The notes under the pieces: generated by a model | Seen by the model: the letters and a program-made list of their open reading frames with translations, nothing else | Told to the model about the DNA's origin: nothing | The model's database searches: none | Shown: in pieces, positions 27,339-36,383 of the stretch | Layout of the letters: each line of letters begins with the position of its first letter | Numbering within the stretch: position 1 is the first letter of the stretch | Assembly (NCBI RefSeq): GCF_031583575.1 | Contig: NZ_CP134146.1 | Span: forward strand, 1,984,001-2,048,000 | Length of the DNA: 64,000 nt | Direction: 5' to 3' | Source of the DNA: Thalassotalea nanhaiensis | Lineage (GTDB): Bacteria; Pseudomonadota; Gammaproteobacteria; Enterobacterales; Alteromonadaceae | Translations under genes and position numbers: made by a program

Positions 27339-27941
27339 ATGAACAAACAATTTAAAGCATTTAATAAAACATTCTTAGCAACAACGTTAGCATTCGGCCT
27401 ATCTACACTAGCTGTTGCACCAAGCTTTGCTGCAGAAAAAGAACTGCACAGAAATATTGAAGTTATTGCCAGTGATGATGTTAACGCACAAGTAACGATA
27501 AACGTAAATGGCGAAACTTCAGAATATACTTTACCTAGAGAAGCTTTGCATGATCCGAGTAAATTAAAATCAGCCATTTCAGATTTACCAGAAGAAGATC
27601 AACAGCTTATATTAGAGTCTTTAGGAAATATGCCAAAGTTACATGAAGCCCATGGTGAAAACGTAATGGTGATTAAATCAGGCGCGGAAGACATTGAGTG
27701 GGTGAGTGAAGATGGTGAACACAAAAGGGTAATGGTTATTGCAATGGATCATAATGACAGTGACAAAGTCATTCATAAAGTTGTACACAAAGAAATGCCA
27801 AAAGATAAAAACCATGTATTTGTCAAAGCGGATGACCTGCAAGGCAGCCATGCTAAGGCGATAAAACATTTAATCAGTAAAGGTAAGTTTACTGCAGAAG
27901 AGCTGAATGATATTCAACAAGCTTTAGACGAAAAACGTTAA
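27339..27941 (+). CDS. Secreted acidic protein, probable output of the adjacent two-component system
   Basis: A 200-residue protein with a clear signal peptide (cleavage near APSFA-AEKE). The mature part is acidic and His-rich and begins ELHRNIEVIASDD; the C-terminus has KGKFTAEELNDIQQALDEKR, a helical charged tail. I do not recognise the family, and it is not an obvious ZraP or Spy homologue. The start has CGGAG upstream. It is transcribed from a sigma-54 promoter divergent from the kinase/regulator pair and ends at a strong terminator, so it is a single-gene unit. A periplasmic binding or chaperone partner of the sensor is an inference. Confidence 0.72.
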   Translation: MNKQFKAFNKTFLATTLAFGLSTLAVAPSFAAEKELHRNIEVIASDDVNAQVTINVNGETSEYTLPREALHDPSKLKSAISDLPEEDQQLILESLGNMPKLHEAHGENVMVIKSGAEDIEWVSEDGEHKRVMVIAMDHNDSDKVIHKVVHKEMPKDKNHVFVKADDLQGSHAKAIKHLISKGKFTAEELNDIQQALDEKR

Positions 27942-27977
27942 AGATTACAGCGCACAAGCTCAATATAATATGTTAAT

Positions 27978-28002
27978 AAAAGCCACATTTGTGGCTTTTT
28001 TT
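27978..28002. terminator. Bidirectional terminator
   Basis: Stem AAAAGCCAC / GTGGCTTTT with an ATTT loop and T runs on both strands. It serves the secreted-protein gene and the convergent queC. Confidence 0.9.
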
Positions 28003-28023
28003 ATACTAAAATTAAGCGTGTGG

Positions 28024-28704
28024 TTATTCGTACTCTAATGGGTCAACTACTTTGTTTAGCTCAAATGCTTCGAGGCGCTCTTGGCAAGCTCCACACTTAC
28101 CACATGCTTTTTCTCGACCGTTATAACAGGTCCAAGACTTGCCATAATCTAATCCCATCGCTAAACCGTCAGTTAAGATATCTATTTTAGTTTGGGTCAA
28201 GTAAGGGCTAAATATCTCTACAGGTTGGTAGTTTGCTATTTGACAAACGTCATTCATTTTCAATACGAATTCAGGGCGACAGTCAGGATAAATAGCGTGA
28301 TCGCCAGAGTGAGCACCATAATATACTTGACTTGCTTCTACTGAAACGGCATAACCTACAGCTAGAGATAATAAAATCATATTACGATTAGGAACAACCG
28401 TAGACTTCATGCTGTCTTCTTCATAGTGGCCTTCAGGTATGTCAATGTTGTCGGTAAGTGATGAGCCGGCAAGTAATTGATTAATTGCAGAAATATCAAT
28501 TACTTTGTGTTCAATATTTAGCTCTTTACAAACATTGGCTGCATATTCAATTTCTTTCACATGCTTTTGCCCATAGTCAAATGTTAAGGCATAAACGTGT
28601 TTACCATCTTTTAAAGCTCGATTTAAAACCGTAAAAGAATCCATGCCGCCAGAGTAGATCACAACTACTTTATTAACACTGTTTTCTGCCATTTTTTCAG
28701 TCAT
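28024..28704 (-). CDS. queC: 7-cyano-7-deazaguanine synthase QueC
   Basis: Converts CDG (7-carboxy-7-deazaguanine) and ammonia to preQ0 with ATP in the queuosine pathway. The PP-loop motif YSGGMDSFT is near residue 16, and the zinc-binding cysteines are at the C-terminus ([20 protein letters not shown]). The frame begins at a TTG at 28743, but that would include a likely -10 box (TATAAT at 28745-28750 on the minus strand) too close for an mRNA leader, so the ATG at 28704 is used; an ATG four codons later is also possible. Length is then about 226 residues (E. coli 231). It is divergent from queE. Confidence 0.92.
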   Translation of the reverse strand: MTEKMAENSVNKVVVIYSGGMDSFTVLNRALKDGKHVYALTFDYGQKHVKEIEYAANVCKELNIEHKVIDISAINQLLAGSSLTDNIDIPEGHYEEDSMKSTVVPNRNMILLSLAVGYAVSVEASQVYYGAHSGDHAIYPDCRPEFVLKMNDVCQIANYQPVEIFSPYLTQTKIDILTDGLAMGLDYGKSWTCYNGREKACGKCGACQERLEAFELNKVVDPLEYE

Positions 28705-28806
28705 TTCTTGTTGCTCTTGAGTTATACTATGAATAATTAACAATATTATACCAAGTTAAATTAATTGGTATTACTTAAAATTAAAAGATCCAAAAGATTA
28801 TTTACT

Positions 28807-29478
28807 ATGAGTCACTATAAAATTAATGAATTGTTTGAAACTATCCAGGGAGAAGGGTCATTCACCGGACAACCGTCTATTTTTTTGCGGTTACAGGGGT
28901 GTCCTGTTGGTTGTAGTTGGTGCGATACCAAGCATACATGGGAGATAAATTTAGACAGTGAAGTTTCAAGTGATGTGGTTTTACATAAAACAGCAGAAAC
29001 TGACGAGTGGGTCGATCTAGATTGTGACGCTATTCTAAGAATTATTCACAGCAAAGGCTTTAAAGCCAAGCATATTGTTATTACTGGTGGTGAGCCTTGT
29101 ATGGTTGACCTTAAACCCTTATGCGAAATGTTTGAGCAGCATGGTTATTCTTGTCAGGTAGAAACCTCTGGTACATTTGAAATTTTAGTGTCAAACAACT
29201 GTTGGGTTACAGTGTCGCCAAAAGTAAACATGCGTGGTGGTTATGAAATATTGTCATCAGCAATGGTTCGTGCCAATGAAATAAAGCACCCTGTGGGTAC
29301 AGAGCAGCACGTTGACGATTTAAAGGCATTGCTCACCCTGCATAATATTACCGATACACCGGTTTACCTGCAGCCAATAAGTCAAAAAGAGCGAGCAACC
29401 AAGCTCGCGATTGATACCTGTATTGCTAATAACTGGCGTTTATCTGTACAAGTTCATAAATACATCGGAATTGAATAG
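28807..29478 (+). CDS. queE: 7-carboxy-7-deazaguanine synthase QueE
   Basis: The radical-SAM enzyme that makes CDG from CPH4, one step before QueC. The cluster motif is C32-x3-C36-x2-C39 (GCPVGCSWCDTKH), matching E. coli C31, C35 and C38; the substrate-site opening ETIQGEGSFTGQP and the GGEP motif (VITGGEPC) are present. The ATG at 28807 gives 223 residues, the E. coli length; the frame's extension to 28765 has no homology. It is divergent from queC, with only about 100 bases between their starts, and 12 nt from the convergent dinG stop. Confidence 0.95.
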   Translation: MSHYKINELFETIQGEGSFTGQPSIFLRLQGCPVGCSWCDTKHTWEINLDSEVSSDVVLHKTAETDEWVDLDCDAILRIIHSKGFKAKHIVITGGEPCMVDLKPLCEMFEQHGYSCQVETSGTFEILVSNNCWVTVSPKVNMRGGYEILSSAMVRANEIKHPVGTEQHVDDLKALLTLHNITDTPVYLQPISQKERATKLAIDTCIANNWRLSVQVHKYIGIE

Positions 29479-29490
29479 CCCTGATATTTT

Positions 29491-31572
29491 TTAGTACTCA
29501 ATATTACGATTAAACGGTGGCAAAGAATCAAGTAAATCTTTGCCGTAACGTTTTGAAACCAGGCGTCTGTCTAAAATGGTGATCATGCCAGTGTCTTTTT
29601 CATTTCTTAATAAACGACCACAAGACTGGATTAACTTTTTAGATGCATCAGGCACAGACAACAACATAAATGGATTACCACCTTTAAGCTTAACGTATTC
29701 AGCTTGTGCCTGATCTACCGGTGATGTTGGTACTGAGAAGGGCAGCTTGGTAATAATTAAATTGGTTAGGTATTTGCCGGGTAAATCGAGTCCTTCAGAG
29801 AAACTTTGGCTACCAAAAATAATGCTTGTTTTACCCTCATCACAAAGTTCTTTATGAGTTTTAATTATTTCCTGACGAGAGTTTTCCCCTTGTACTTGCA
29901 CCTTAAATTTTGGTTTCTTGCGCAACGCTTCTGCAACTTTTTCCATTTGCCAATATGATGAGAACAGTACCAAGTTGGCTTGTTTTTCTCTTAATAATGT
30001 TGGCAGCTTTTTGATGATCTCCTCGGTAAACTCATCACTTACGTTTGGCTCATATTGCATTTTTGGAATACTAAGTACTGCATTTTCTTGGTAATTAAAC
30101 GGTGAATCGAGCTTTTTGTACTGAGTACCGTCGTTATTTCCCAGTCCCGATTGTTTTCGAAAGTGATCGAAGGAGTTTAATGCACAAATAGTAGCAGAAC
30201 ATAACACTGCAGCTTCACATTTACTCCATAAGTTATCTTCAAGAAAAAAACCGACTTCAATAGGTGATGCTGAAATTAAATAATCATCTTTTTTACTCGA
30301 TGTTTTCTCTAACCAGCGAGCAAGTGGGGCGCCTTTTTCAGAATCTGTTTTAGCATACATATACCAAATTTTTTCTAAGTTTTCTAAACGTTGAATTTCA
30401 AAGCCTGATTCAGCCAGTAATGGCTCTGCGAGATACATTTGTACCTCGCCGTCTTTTACTTCTTCCATGAGTAAATTGTAAAGCTTATTTATTTCACTTA
30501 ACGCTTTTTTAGCCGTTGATGAAATATCTTCTGCTAAGTTCTTCAAGTTTTGCGGAATAATGCCATTTTCAAATCGATATTGTTTTTCTTTGGCAAAATA
30601 TACTTGTTGGTTGGCATCTAAAAATGAGTTTACTTTTTGTAAATCTGCAATGAGCTCCTGAGTAAAGTCTGCCAGTTTTAATGCTGGAGATATTGCCCGT
30701 TGACTCTTACAAAGTTTACCTATTTTATCACTGGTGACTGCTACTTTAGCTAACCATTCAATCGCACCTTTTACCGTAGCCATCGCGGAAGAATGATCGC
30801 GAGTTATATCAGGCAAATGATGAGCTTCATCAATAATATATATACTGTCTTCTGGTTCGGATAGTATTTTACCACCGCCAAGCTCTAAATCAGCGAGCAA
30901 CAAGCTGTGATTAACCACTAGTACATCGGCAACATCCATCAGCTCGCGTGCTTTATGAAATGGGCAGTGAGTGTGCTCACTTAAATGTCTTAAACAGCTG
31001 TGCTTATCGCTTTGTATATGTTTCCAAATGTGGTTTGGAATAGGCGTAGGCCAGGAATCTCTATCACCTTGCCATTTACCGGAGCTTAGTTTTTCATTTA
31101 ACCGTTTGAGCAGTTTGATGTCGCTAACTTTAGGTTTTTCAGTAAACATTGCAACTTGTGCGGTATCACTGTCGGTATTGCATGCAAGGGCTAAACGATG
31201 TTTACAGACATAACGCTGACGACCTTTAACTAAGCAATATTCAAAGGCTAACCCTGATGTTTCTAATAAAAAGGGTAAGTCTTTTAAAACTAGCTGCTCT
31301 TGCAAGGCAACCGTTGCGGTAGAGATCACAACCTTTTTTTGACGGGAAATAGCTAAGGGAATAGCACCTAGGCAATACGCTAATGACTTTCCTGTACCTG
31401 TGCCGGCTTCAATAACAATATGTTTTCTGTCTTTTGAATATTCACCTGCAATAGTTTTGGCAATTTCTGCGATAAGGTAAGCTTGCTGTTTTCTTGGCGT
31501 AAAATTTTCAAGTTTATCACCTATGTTTTTATATGCTTTGCGGATAATTTCCTTGGTTTTATCACCTAACAT
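29491..31572 (-). CDS. dinG: SOS-linked ATP-dependent DNA helicase DinG
   Basis: A 693-residue superfamily 2 XPD-like 5'-3' helicase that resolves R-loops and D-loops. Walker A is GTGTGKS at 57-63; the DEAH box is in IIDEAHHLPD; the C-terminal motif FGSQSFSEGLDLPG and QSCGRLLRNEKD are intact. In the iron-sulfur domain C123 (GRQRYVC), C193 and C203 (CPFHKAREL) match the E. coli ligands, but the cysteine matching E. coli C199 is not seen: the stretch reads CLRHLSEHTHC, with His residues nearby. A LexA box lies 41 bases upstream of the start. It is divergent from polB. Confidence 0.93.
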   Translation of the reverse strand: MLGDKTKEIIRKAYKNIGDKLENFTPRKQQAYLIAEIAKTIAGEYSKDRKHIVIEAGTGTGKSLAYCLGAIPLAISRQKKVVISTATVALQEQLVLKDLPFLLETSGLAFEYCLVKGRQRYVCKHRLALACNTDSDTAQVAMFTEKPKVSDIKLLKRLNEKLSSGKWQGDRDSWPTPIPNHIWKHIQSDKHSCLRHLSEHTHCPFHKARELMDVADVLVVNHSLLLADLELGGGKILSEPEDSIYIIDEAHHLPDITRDHSSAMATVKGAIEWLAKVAVTSDKIGKLCKSQRAISPALKLADFTQELIADLQKVNSFLDANQQVYFAKEKQYRFENGIIPQNLKNLAEDISSTAKKALSEINKLYNLLMEEVKDGEVQMYLAEPLLAESGFEIQRLENLEKIWYMYAKTDSEKGAPLARWLEKTSSKKDDYLISASPIEVGFFLEDNLWSKCEAAVLCSATICALNSFDHFRKQSGLGNNDGTQYKKLDSPFNYQENAVLSIPKMQYEPNVSDEFTEEIIKKLPTLLREKQANLVLFSSYWQMEKVAEALRKKPKFKVQVQGENSRQEIIKTHKELCDEGKTSIIFGSQSFSEGLDLPGKYLTNLIITKLPFSVPTSPVDQAQAEYVKLKGGNPFMLLSVPDASKKLIQSCGRLLRNEKDTGMITILDRRLVSKRYGKDLLDSLPPFNRNIEY

Positions 31573-31612
31573 TATTTTTTTGTTTCCATTAGCGTGTTGC
31601 TTTAATATACTG

Positions 31613-31628
31613 CTGTATATATTAACAG
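31613..31628. promoter_or_regulatory. LexA (SOS) box shared by dinG and polB
   Basis: CTGTATATATTAACAG fits CTG-N10-CAG with an AT-rich centre. It lies between the divergent dinG (start 31572) and polB (start 31653), both SOS genes in E. coli, so one box can repress both. Confidence 0.85.
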
Positions 31629-31652
31629 GTTTTTATATTAATTCGACTTTTA

Positions 31653-34049
31653 ATGTCTCAACAGCTTCAAAAAGGTTTTCTCCTCACAAGGCAAGTGCAA
31701 GACACTCGCCACGGCATGCTTTTGACCTACTGGTTAAAGGGCGTTGATGGCCCGATAAAAATTACCGTAAATAACGAATTAGCCGTATTTTTTGTCGAAG
31801 ATGCTAATGCGTTACAGGCCCATGACTTTTTAACTCAAAACAATATAAAACATCAATATAAACAATTGAATTTAAAAAACTTCAGTCAAAATCAAGTGCA
31901 TGGATTTTACTTTGCCAAGTTGAAGCTTTTTTATAAAGCAAGAGAGCTTTTAAAAGAGCTCGGTATAAAATGTTTTGAAGATGATATTAGGCCTGAAGAC
32001 CGATTTTTAATGGAACGTTTTATTACCGGAGCAATGGAGTTTACCGGTGTAAAACAAAGCGCTGTTGGCTTCAGTCAATATCAGCAAGCCAAAGCCCGAA
32101 AAACTGAATATACTCCCAATTTAACCATGCTTTCTATTGATTTAGAGTGTTCTTTTGACGGTGACTTATTTTCTATTGGTGCTTATAGCAACACCATAAA
32201 GAAAGTTTTTATGATAGGTGATGTGGAAGAGAGTGCCGATGAGTATATTGAATGGGTAGAAGATGAGTACGATTTATTACTCAAGTTTATTCGCTGGTTA
32301 AATGAGGTTGATCCCGACATTATCATTGGTTGGAACGTAATAAATTTTGATTTTAAATTACTGCAAAAGCGTTGTGACATTAATAACATTAAATTTGCCA
32401 TAGGTCGTGATGGCAGTGCCCCTTATTGGCGACAAAATCGTTTAAGCCCTGAGCAAAACTTTATTTTAGTTGCTGGTCGAGTCATTCTCGATGGTATTGA
32501 TTTACTTAAATCAGCAACGTATTCGTTTCCTAGCTTTTCACTTGAGTACGTATCTCAACATCTACTTGGTATTGGCAAAGATATCGAAGACGTAGATAAT
32601 CGGGTTGAGGAAATTAAACGTAAATTTTTATATCACAAACAGCAGTTGGCAAGTTACAACCTTGAAGATTGCCGCCTGGTCTGGCTGATTTTTGAAAAAA
32701 CGTTATTATTAGATTTTGCCGTATTACGCTCTGCGTTAACCGGGTTAGAACTAGACCGTGTTGGTGGTAGTGTTGCAGCGTTCACAAATTTATATTTACC
32801 AAAACTGCATCGTAGTGGCTATATTGCTCCGAATATGGGCGATGGTGACAGTGGGTTAGTGTCACCGGGCGGTTATGTGATGGATTCTATACCCGGTTTA
32901 TATAAAAACGTATTAGTACTTGATTTTAAAAGCTTGTATCCCAGTATTATTCGTACCTTTAACATCGATCCTATGGGGTTAATTGAAGGATTGTTAGAGC
33001 AACAGCTAGAAATTGAACAACCAAAACCCGACATGTACAAAACCATCCCTGGTTTTGATGGCGCTTTTTTCTCCCGTAACAAACACTTCTTACCAGAAAT
33101 AATAGAAAACTTATGGGCAGAGCGGGACAAAGCTAAACAACATAAGAATGCACCGTTATCGCAAGCCATTAAAATTATTATGAATTCTTTTTATGGAATT
33201 TTAGGCTCTACTGGCTGCCGTTTTTTTGATCCAAGGCTGTCGGGCTCAATTACAAAACGCTCACACCAACTCTTAAACCAAACCAAAGATTGGATAGAAG
33301 AATTAGGCTACACGGTTATTTATGGTGATACGGACTCCATTTTTGTCAGTGTTGGTGAAGATAAAACCGACAAGCAAAGTGTGTCTGTCGGTAAAGAGAT
33401 GATGGCGTTTATCAATAAACGTATGAATCAAGAACTCACAGATAAATACCATATAAACTCTGCATTAGAAATTGAATTTGAAACTCATTTTCATCAGTTT
33501 TTGATGCCAACAGTACGTGGTCAAGATATTGGTACCAAGAAGCGTTATGCGGGCTTAGTAGGGCGTGGGGAGCAAGAGAAGCTTGTTTTTAAAGGCTTAG
33601 AAAGTGTTCGTACCGATTGGACCGAGCTTGCAAAAGAATTTCAGCAAACACTGTATTTAAAAGTATTTAAAGGTGAGCCGGTAGAGGATTACATTTTAAC
33701 TACCGTAGCCGATACGTTAGCGGGTAAGTTTGATGGGCAGTTAATTTATCGAAAGCGTTTACGCAGAAAGTTAGAAGATTACCAAAAAAATATACCTCCT
33801 CATGTAAAAGCTGCTCGCCATGCTGATCACCTAAATGAAAAGCTTGGCAAACCTTTACGTTATCAAAATAAAGGCTGGATAGAGTATGTTATGACTGTAA
33901 ATGGTCCGCAGGTAAAGGAACATCTAAGTTCAGCGATAGATTACCCTCTATATATTGAACGTCAATTGGGGGCGGTGGCTGATGGAATATTACCCTTTAT
34001 AGGCAAATCGTTTGGTAATATAACAGATGAGCAGTTGCAACTATTTTAA
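31653..34049 (+). CDS. polB: DNA polymerase II
   Basis: A 798-residue B-family polymerase (E. coli Pol II is 783) used in damage bypass and replication restart. The proofreading exonuclease is intact: Exo I SIDLECSFDG (D, E), Exo II GWNVINFDF, Exo III YNLEDCRLVW. Polymerase motif A is LDFKSLYPSI, motif B KIIMNSFYGILGS, motif C YGDTDSIF. The KKRYAGL element follows near residue 630. The ATG lies 25 bases beyond the LexA box; no strong Shine-Dalgarno is seen. Confidence 0.96.
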   Translation: MSQQLQKGFLLTRQVQDTRHGMLLTYWLKGVDGPIKITVNNELAVFFVEDANALQAHDFLTQNNIKHQYKQLNLKNFSQNQVHGFYFAKLKLFYKARELLKELGIKCFEDDIRPEDRFLMERFITGAMEFTGVKQSAVGFSQYQQAKARKTEYTPNLTMLSIDLECSFDGDLFSIGAYSNTIKKVFMIGDVEESADEYIEWVEDEYDLLLKFIRWLNEVDPDIIIGWNVINFDFKLLQKRCDINNIKFAIGRDGSAPYWRQNRLSPEQNFILVAGRVILDGIDLLKSATYSFPSFSLEYVSQHLLGIGKDIEDVDNRVEEIKRKFLYHKQQLASYNLEDCRLVWLIFEKTLLLDFAVLRSALTGLELDRVGGSVAAFTNLYLPKLHRSGYIAPNMGDGDSGLVSPGGYVMDSIPGLYKNVLVLDFKSLYPSIIRTFNIDPMGLIEGLLEQQLEIEQPKPDMYKTIPGFDGAFFSRNKHFLPEIIENLWAERDKAKQHKNAPLSQAIKIIMNSFYGILGSTGCRFFDPRLSGSITKRSHQLLNQTKDWIEELGYTVIYGDTDSIFVSVGEDKTDKQSVSVGKEMMAFINKRMNQELTDKYHINSALEIEFETHFHQFLMPTVRGQDIGTKKRYAGLVGRGEQEKLVFKGLESVRTDWTELAKEFQQTLYLKVFKGEPVEDYILTTVADTLAGKFDGQLIYRKRLRRKLEDYQKNIPPHVKAARHADHLNEKLGKPLRYQNKGWIEYVMTVNGPQVKEHLSSAIDYPLYIERQLGAVADGILPFIGKSFGNITDEQLQLF

Positions 34050-34069
34050 ATAACAGGTATAAAACATTT

Positions 34070-34085
34070 AGATGGCTAGATAGCT
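34070..34085. promoter_or_regulatory. Possible MetJ operator before metC
   Basis: Two tandem 8-mers, AGATGGCT and AGATAGCT, with six and five matches to the MetJ consensus AGACGTCT. They lie about 55 bases upstream of the metC ATG. Weaker 8-mer repeats continue to 34101. Confidence 0.4.
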
Positions 34086-34137
34086 ATATTAGTTAGATTA
34101 AGTTTTTAAATAATTCAAACCTCAATTGAGTAACAAG

Positions 34138-35316
34138 ATGAAAGATAAAACAAAAATTGTTAATGCCGGTCGTTCAAAAAAATGGACTCAAGGTATCGTT
34201 AACCCACCAATTTATCGTGCATCAACGGTAGTATTTGATTCAGTCGCTCAAATGAACAGCGCGGTTAAAAAACGTCAACAACAAGAATTATTTTACGGTC
34301 GTCGTGGCACGCCAACTACCTTTGCTTTCGCGAACGCGATGAACGACTTAGAAGGCGGAGTGGGCTGTTATGTATATCCTTGTGGTACTGCTGCAATCAC
34401 CGCTGCAATTTTAGCGTTTGTAAAAGCCGGAGATCATTTGTTGATGGTTGATTCAGTGTATGAGCCAACACGAGATTTTTGTGAGCAAACGTTAAAGTCG
34501 TTTGGTGTTGAGGTTACCTATTATGATCCACTTATTGGCAAAGGTATAAAGAACCTAATTCAAACTAATACCAAAGTTATTTTTCTAGAATCTCCTGGCT
34601 CTATTACCATGGAAGTACAAGACGTACCGGGGATATGTGACGTTGCGCATGCGCTAAATCCAGACATTACCGTTATCTTAGACAATACTTGGGCCTCACC
34701 AATACATTTTCAACCATTTGAGCATGGGGTTGATGTTTCAGTGCAAGCAGCAACCAAATACGTAGGTGGGCATTCAGATGTCATGTTAGGTACGGCTACA
34801 GCGAATGAAAAAAGCTGGCCTGTACTTAGAGAAAAGTCATATCTACTTGGGCAATGCGCTTCACCAGATGATATTACCTTAGCGTTAAGAGGAATAAGAA
34901 CGCTAGATTTAAGGCTTAAACAACATGAGCAAAATGCGTTAAAAGTAGCAACATGGCTGCAAGGACGTAGTGAAGTGGATACTTTATTTCATCCCGCGTT
35001 TGAGTCCTGTCCGGGACATGAATTTTTCAAACGAGACTTTGTTGGTGGAAATGGTTTGTTTTCATTCTCTTTAAAGCAAAGTAATCCACAAGCGTTAACA
35101 GAATTTTTAGATGGTATGACTCACTTTAAAATGGGCTTTTCTTGGGGCGGTTTTGAAAGTTTAGTCATGGCTTACAGTACAATGAAGAACAGCAGGCCTA
35201 ACGCCACTGTTGCGCTTGATTCCCCTGTGATCCGATTACATATTGGTTTAGAAGATGTTGATGATTTAATTGACGATTTAGAACGTGGATTTGAACGGTT
35301 GAATAAAGCGTTATAG
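34138..35316 (+). CDS. metC: Cystathionine beta-lyase
   Basis: A 392-residue PLP enzyme cleaving cystathionine to homocysteine, pyruvate and ammonia in methionine synthesis. The PLP lysine is K207 (QAATKYVGGHSD; E. coli K210). The YGRRGTPT motif near residue 53 and the LDNTWASP motif near residue 181 are typical of the MetC branch rather than MetB or MegL. The ATG at 34138 is preferred to the TTG at 34126. Possible MetJ repeats lie upstream. Confidence 0.9.
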   Translation: MKDKTKIVNAGRSKKWTQGIVNPPIYRASTVVFDSVAQMNSAVKKRQQQELFYGRRGTPTTFAFANAMNDLEGGVGCYVYPCGTAAITAAILAFVKAGDHLLMVDSVYEPTRDFCEQTLKSFGVEVTYYDPLIGKGIKNLIQTNTKVIFLESPGSITMEVQDVPGICDVAHALNPDITVILDNTWASPIHFQPFEHGVDVSVQAATKYVGGHSDVMLGTATANEKSWPVLREKSYLLGQCASPDDITLALRGIRTLDLRLKQHEQNALKVATWLQGRSEVDTLFHPAFESCPGHEFFKRDFVGGNGLFSFSLKQSNPQALTEFLDGMTHFKMGFSWGGFESLVMAYSTMKNSRPNATVALDSPVIRLHIGLEDVDDLIDDLERGFERLNKAL

Positions 35317-35564
35317 CGAACACCAAACTAACTAGTAGTTTGAGCCATTTATAATACGATAAATGCAAACCAACAAGGATATATGTGGGTTTGTATTAAA
35401 CTCTTTAATTTTTTCATCGATAGTTTTAACTTCCTCCTCCTTACAAATTCTTATTGTAAAATTCTGATAAACATTGGTTTTTTTAAATTCTCTGATACTG
35501 TTAATACTAAGTTTACATATTTGTTAACGCTAATTAAAAATAAAAACATAGAAAGGGGAGTTTC

Positions 35565-36314
35565 ATGTTCATTAAAACTATTATATTAAGCGCCTTATTA
35601 ACCGTGAGTTCAGTAGCAGCAGCTGACGATTGGAAATTTGGTATTGGTACGGGATTCTTTGCTTTAAATATTGACGGTGATATTGGTTTGAATACTGGTG
35701 CAGGACCTGTATTAACACCTCTTGATTTAAGCTCAAGTGATGTCAGTGACCTTATGGAAAGTGCGTTTGGTTTTACGGGGTTTGCACAAAAGGGTAAATG
35801 GAAAATCAGTTATACTGTTTCACACCTTGAGCTAGCAGGCTCAGAAACGTCTGAGTTAGAAAATAGCGGAGAGTCAATTGCAACAAAGTTAAACTTTGTT
35901 GCTGATGGTTTAGATGTCAATGTGGCTTATCAATTTGACAACGGATTTAGTGCTTATGCAGGCGTTCGCAATACAACGCATGAAATTGACTTTGATCACA
36001 ATGGTCCGGTACATGTTATTGATCGAACGGTAGAAAATGACTGGACTGATGCATATGTTGGGGTGGCTTATGCTATGACAATTGGAACAGACAAAGCCTG
36101 GGTTACTCATATAGATGCTGGAGCCGGTGGCTCTGAAGGCAGTGTTACCATTAATACTGCGCTGGCTTGGCAGTTTTCACCGTCATGGGCAGCGTCTATT
36201 TATGCAAAGCATTATTCTGTAGAGTTTGAAGAAGGCAGCATAGGTGATAGTGATTGGTACTTTTACGATTCGGCAGAGTTCGGTGCTGGGTTAGGTATTA
36301 TGTACAGTTGGTAA
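35565..36314 (+). CDS. Outer-membrane beta-barrel protein, unknown
   Basis: A 249-residue protein with a signal peptide (cleavage after SSVAAA) and a run of alternating hydrophobic/polar strands; it ends in a C-terminal aromatic (GLGIMYSW), the signature recognised by the BAM machinery. Predicted barrel of about eight to ten strands. No specific family or substrate is recognised. A very strong GAAAGGGGAG ribosome site precedes the ATG. Monocistronic, with a terminator at 36340, convergent with the sulfatase. Confidence 0.75.
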   Translation: MFIKTIILSALLTVSSVAAADDWKFGIGTGFFALNIDGDIGLNTGAGPVLTPLDLSSSDVSDLMESAFGFTGFAQKGKWKISYTVSHLELAGSETSELENSGESIATKLNFVADGLDVNVAYQFDNGFSAYAGVRNTTHEIDFDHNGPVHVIDRTVENDWTDAYVGVAYAMTIGTDKAWVTHIDAGAGGSEGSVTINTALAWQFSPSWAASIYAKHYSVEFEEGSIGDSDWYFYDSAEFGAGLGIMYSW

Positions 36315-36339
36315 ATTAGTGTATTAATTGTATTAATAA

Positions 36340-36368
36340 AAAAAACAGCCAATTCAGGCTGTTTTTTT
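36340..36368. terminator. Bidirectional terminator
   Basis: Stem AAAAAACAGCC / GGCTGTTTTTT with a 6-nt loop and T runs on both strands, between the convergent barrel-protein and sulfatase genes. Confidence 0.9.
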
Positions 36369-36383
36369 AAGTTTAAAACTAGG

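Noticed and set aside
35383-35589. 68-codon plus-strand frame before the outer-membrane protein
   Set aside because: It is mostly low-complexity Phe, Leu and Asn from an AT-rich spacer, has no ribosome site and runs into the start of the real gene at 35565.
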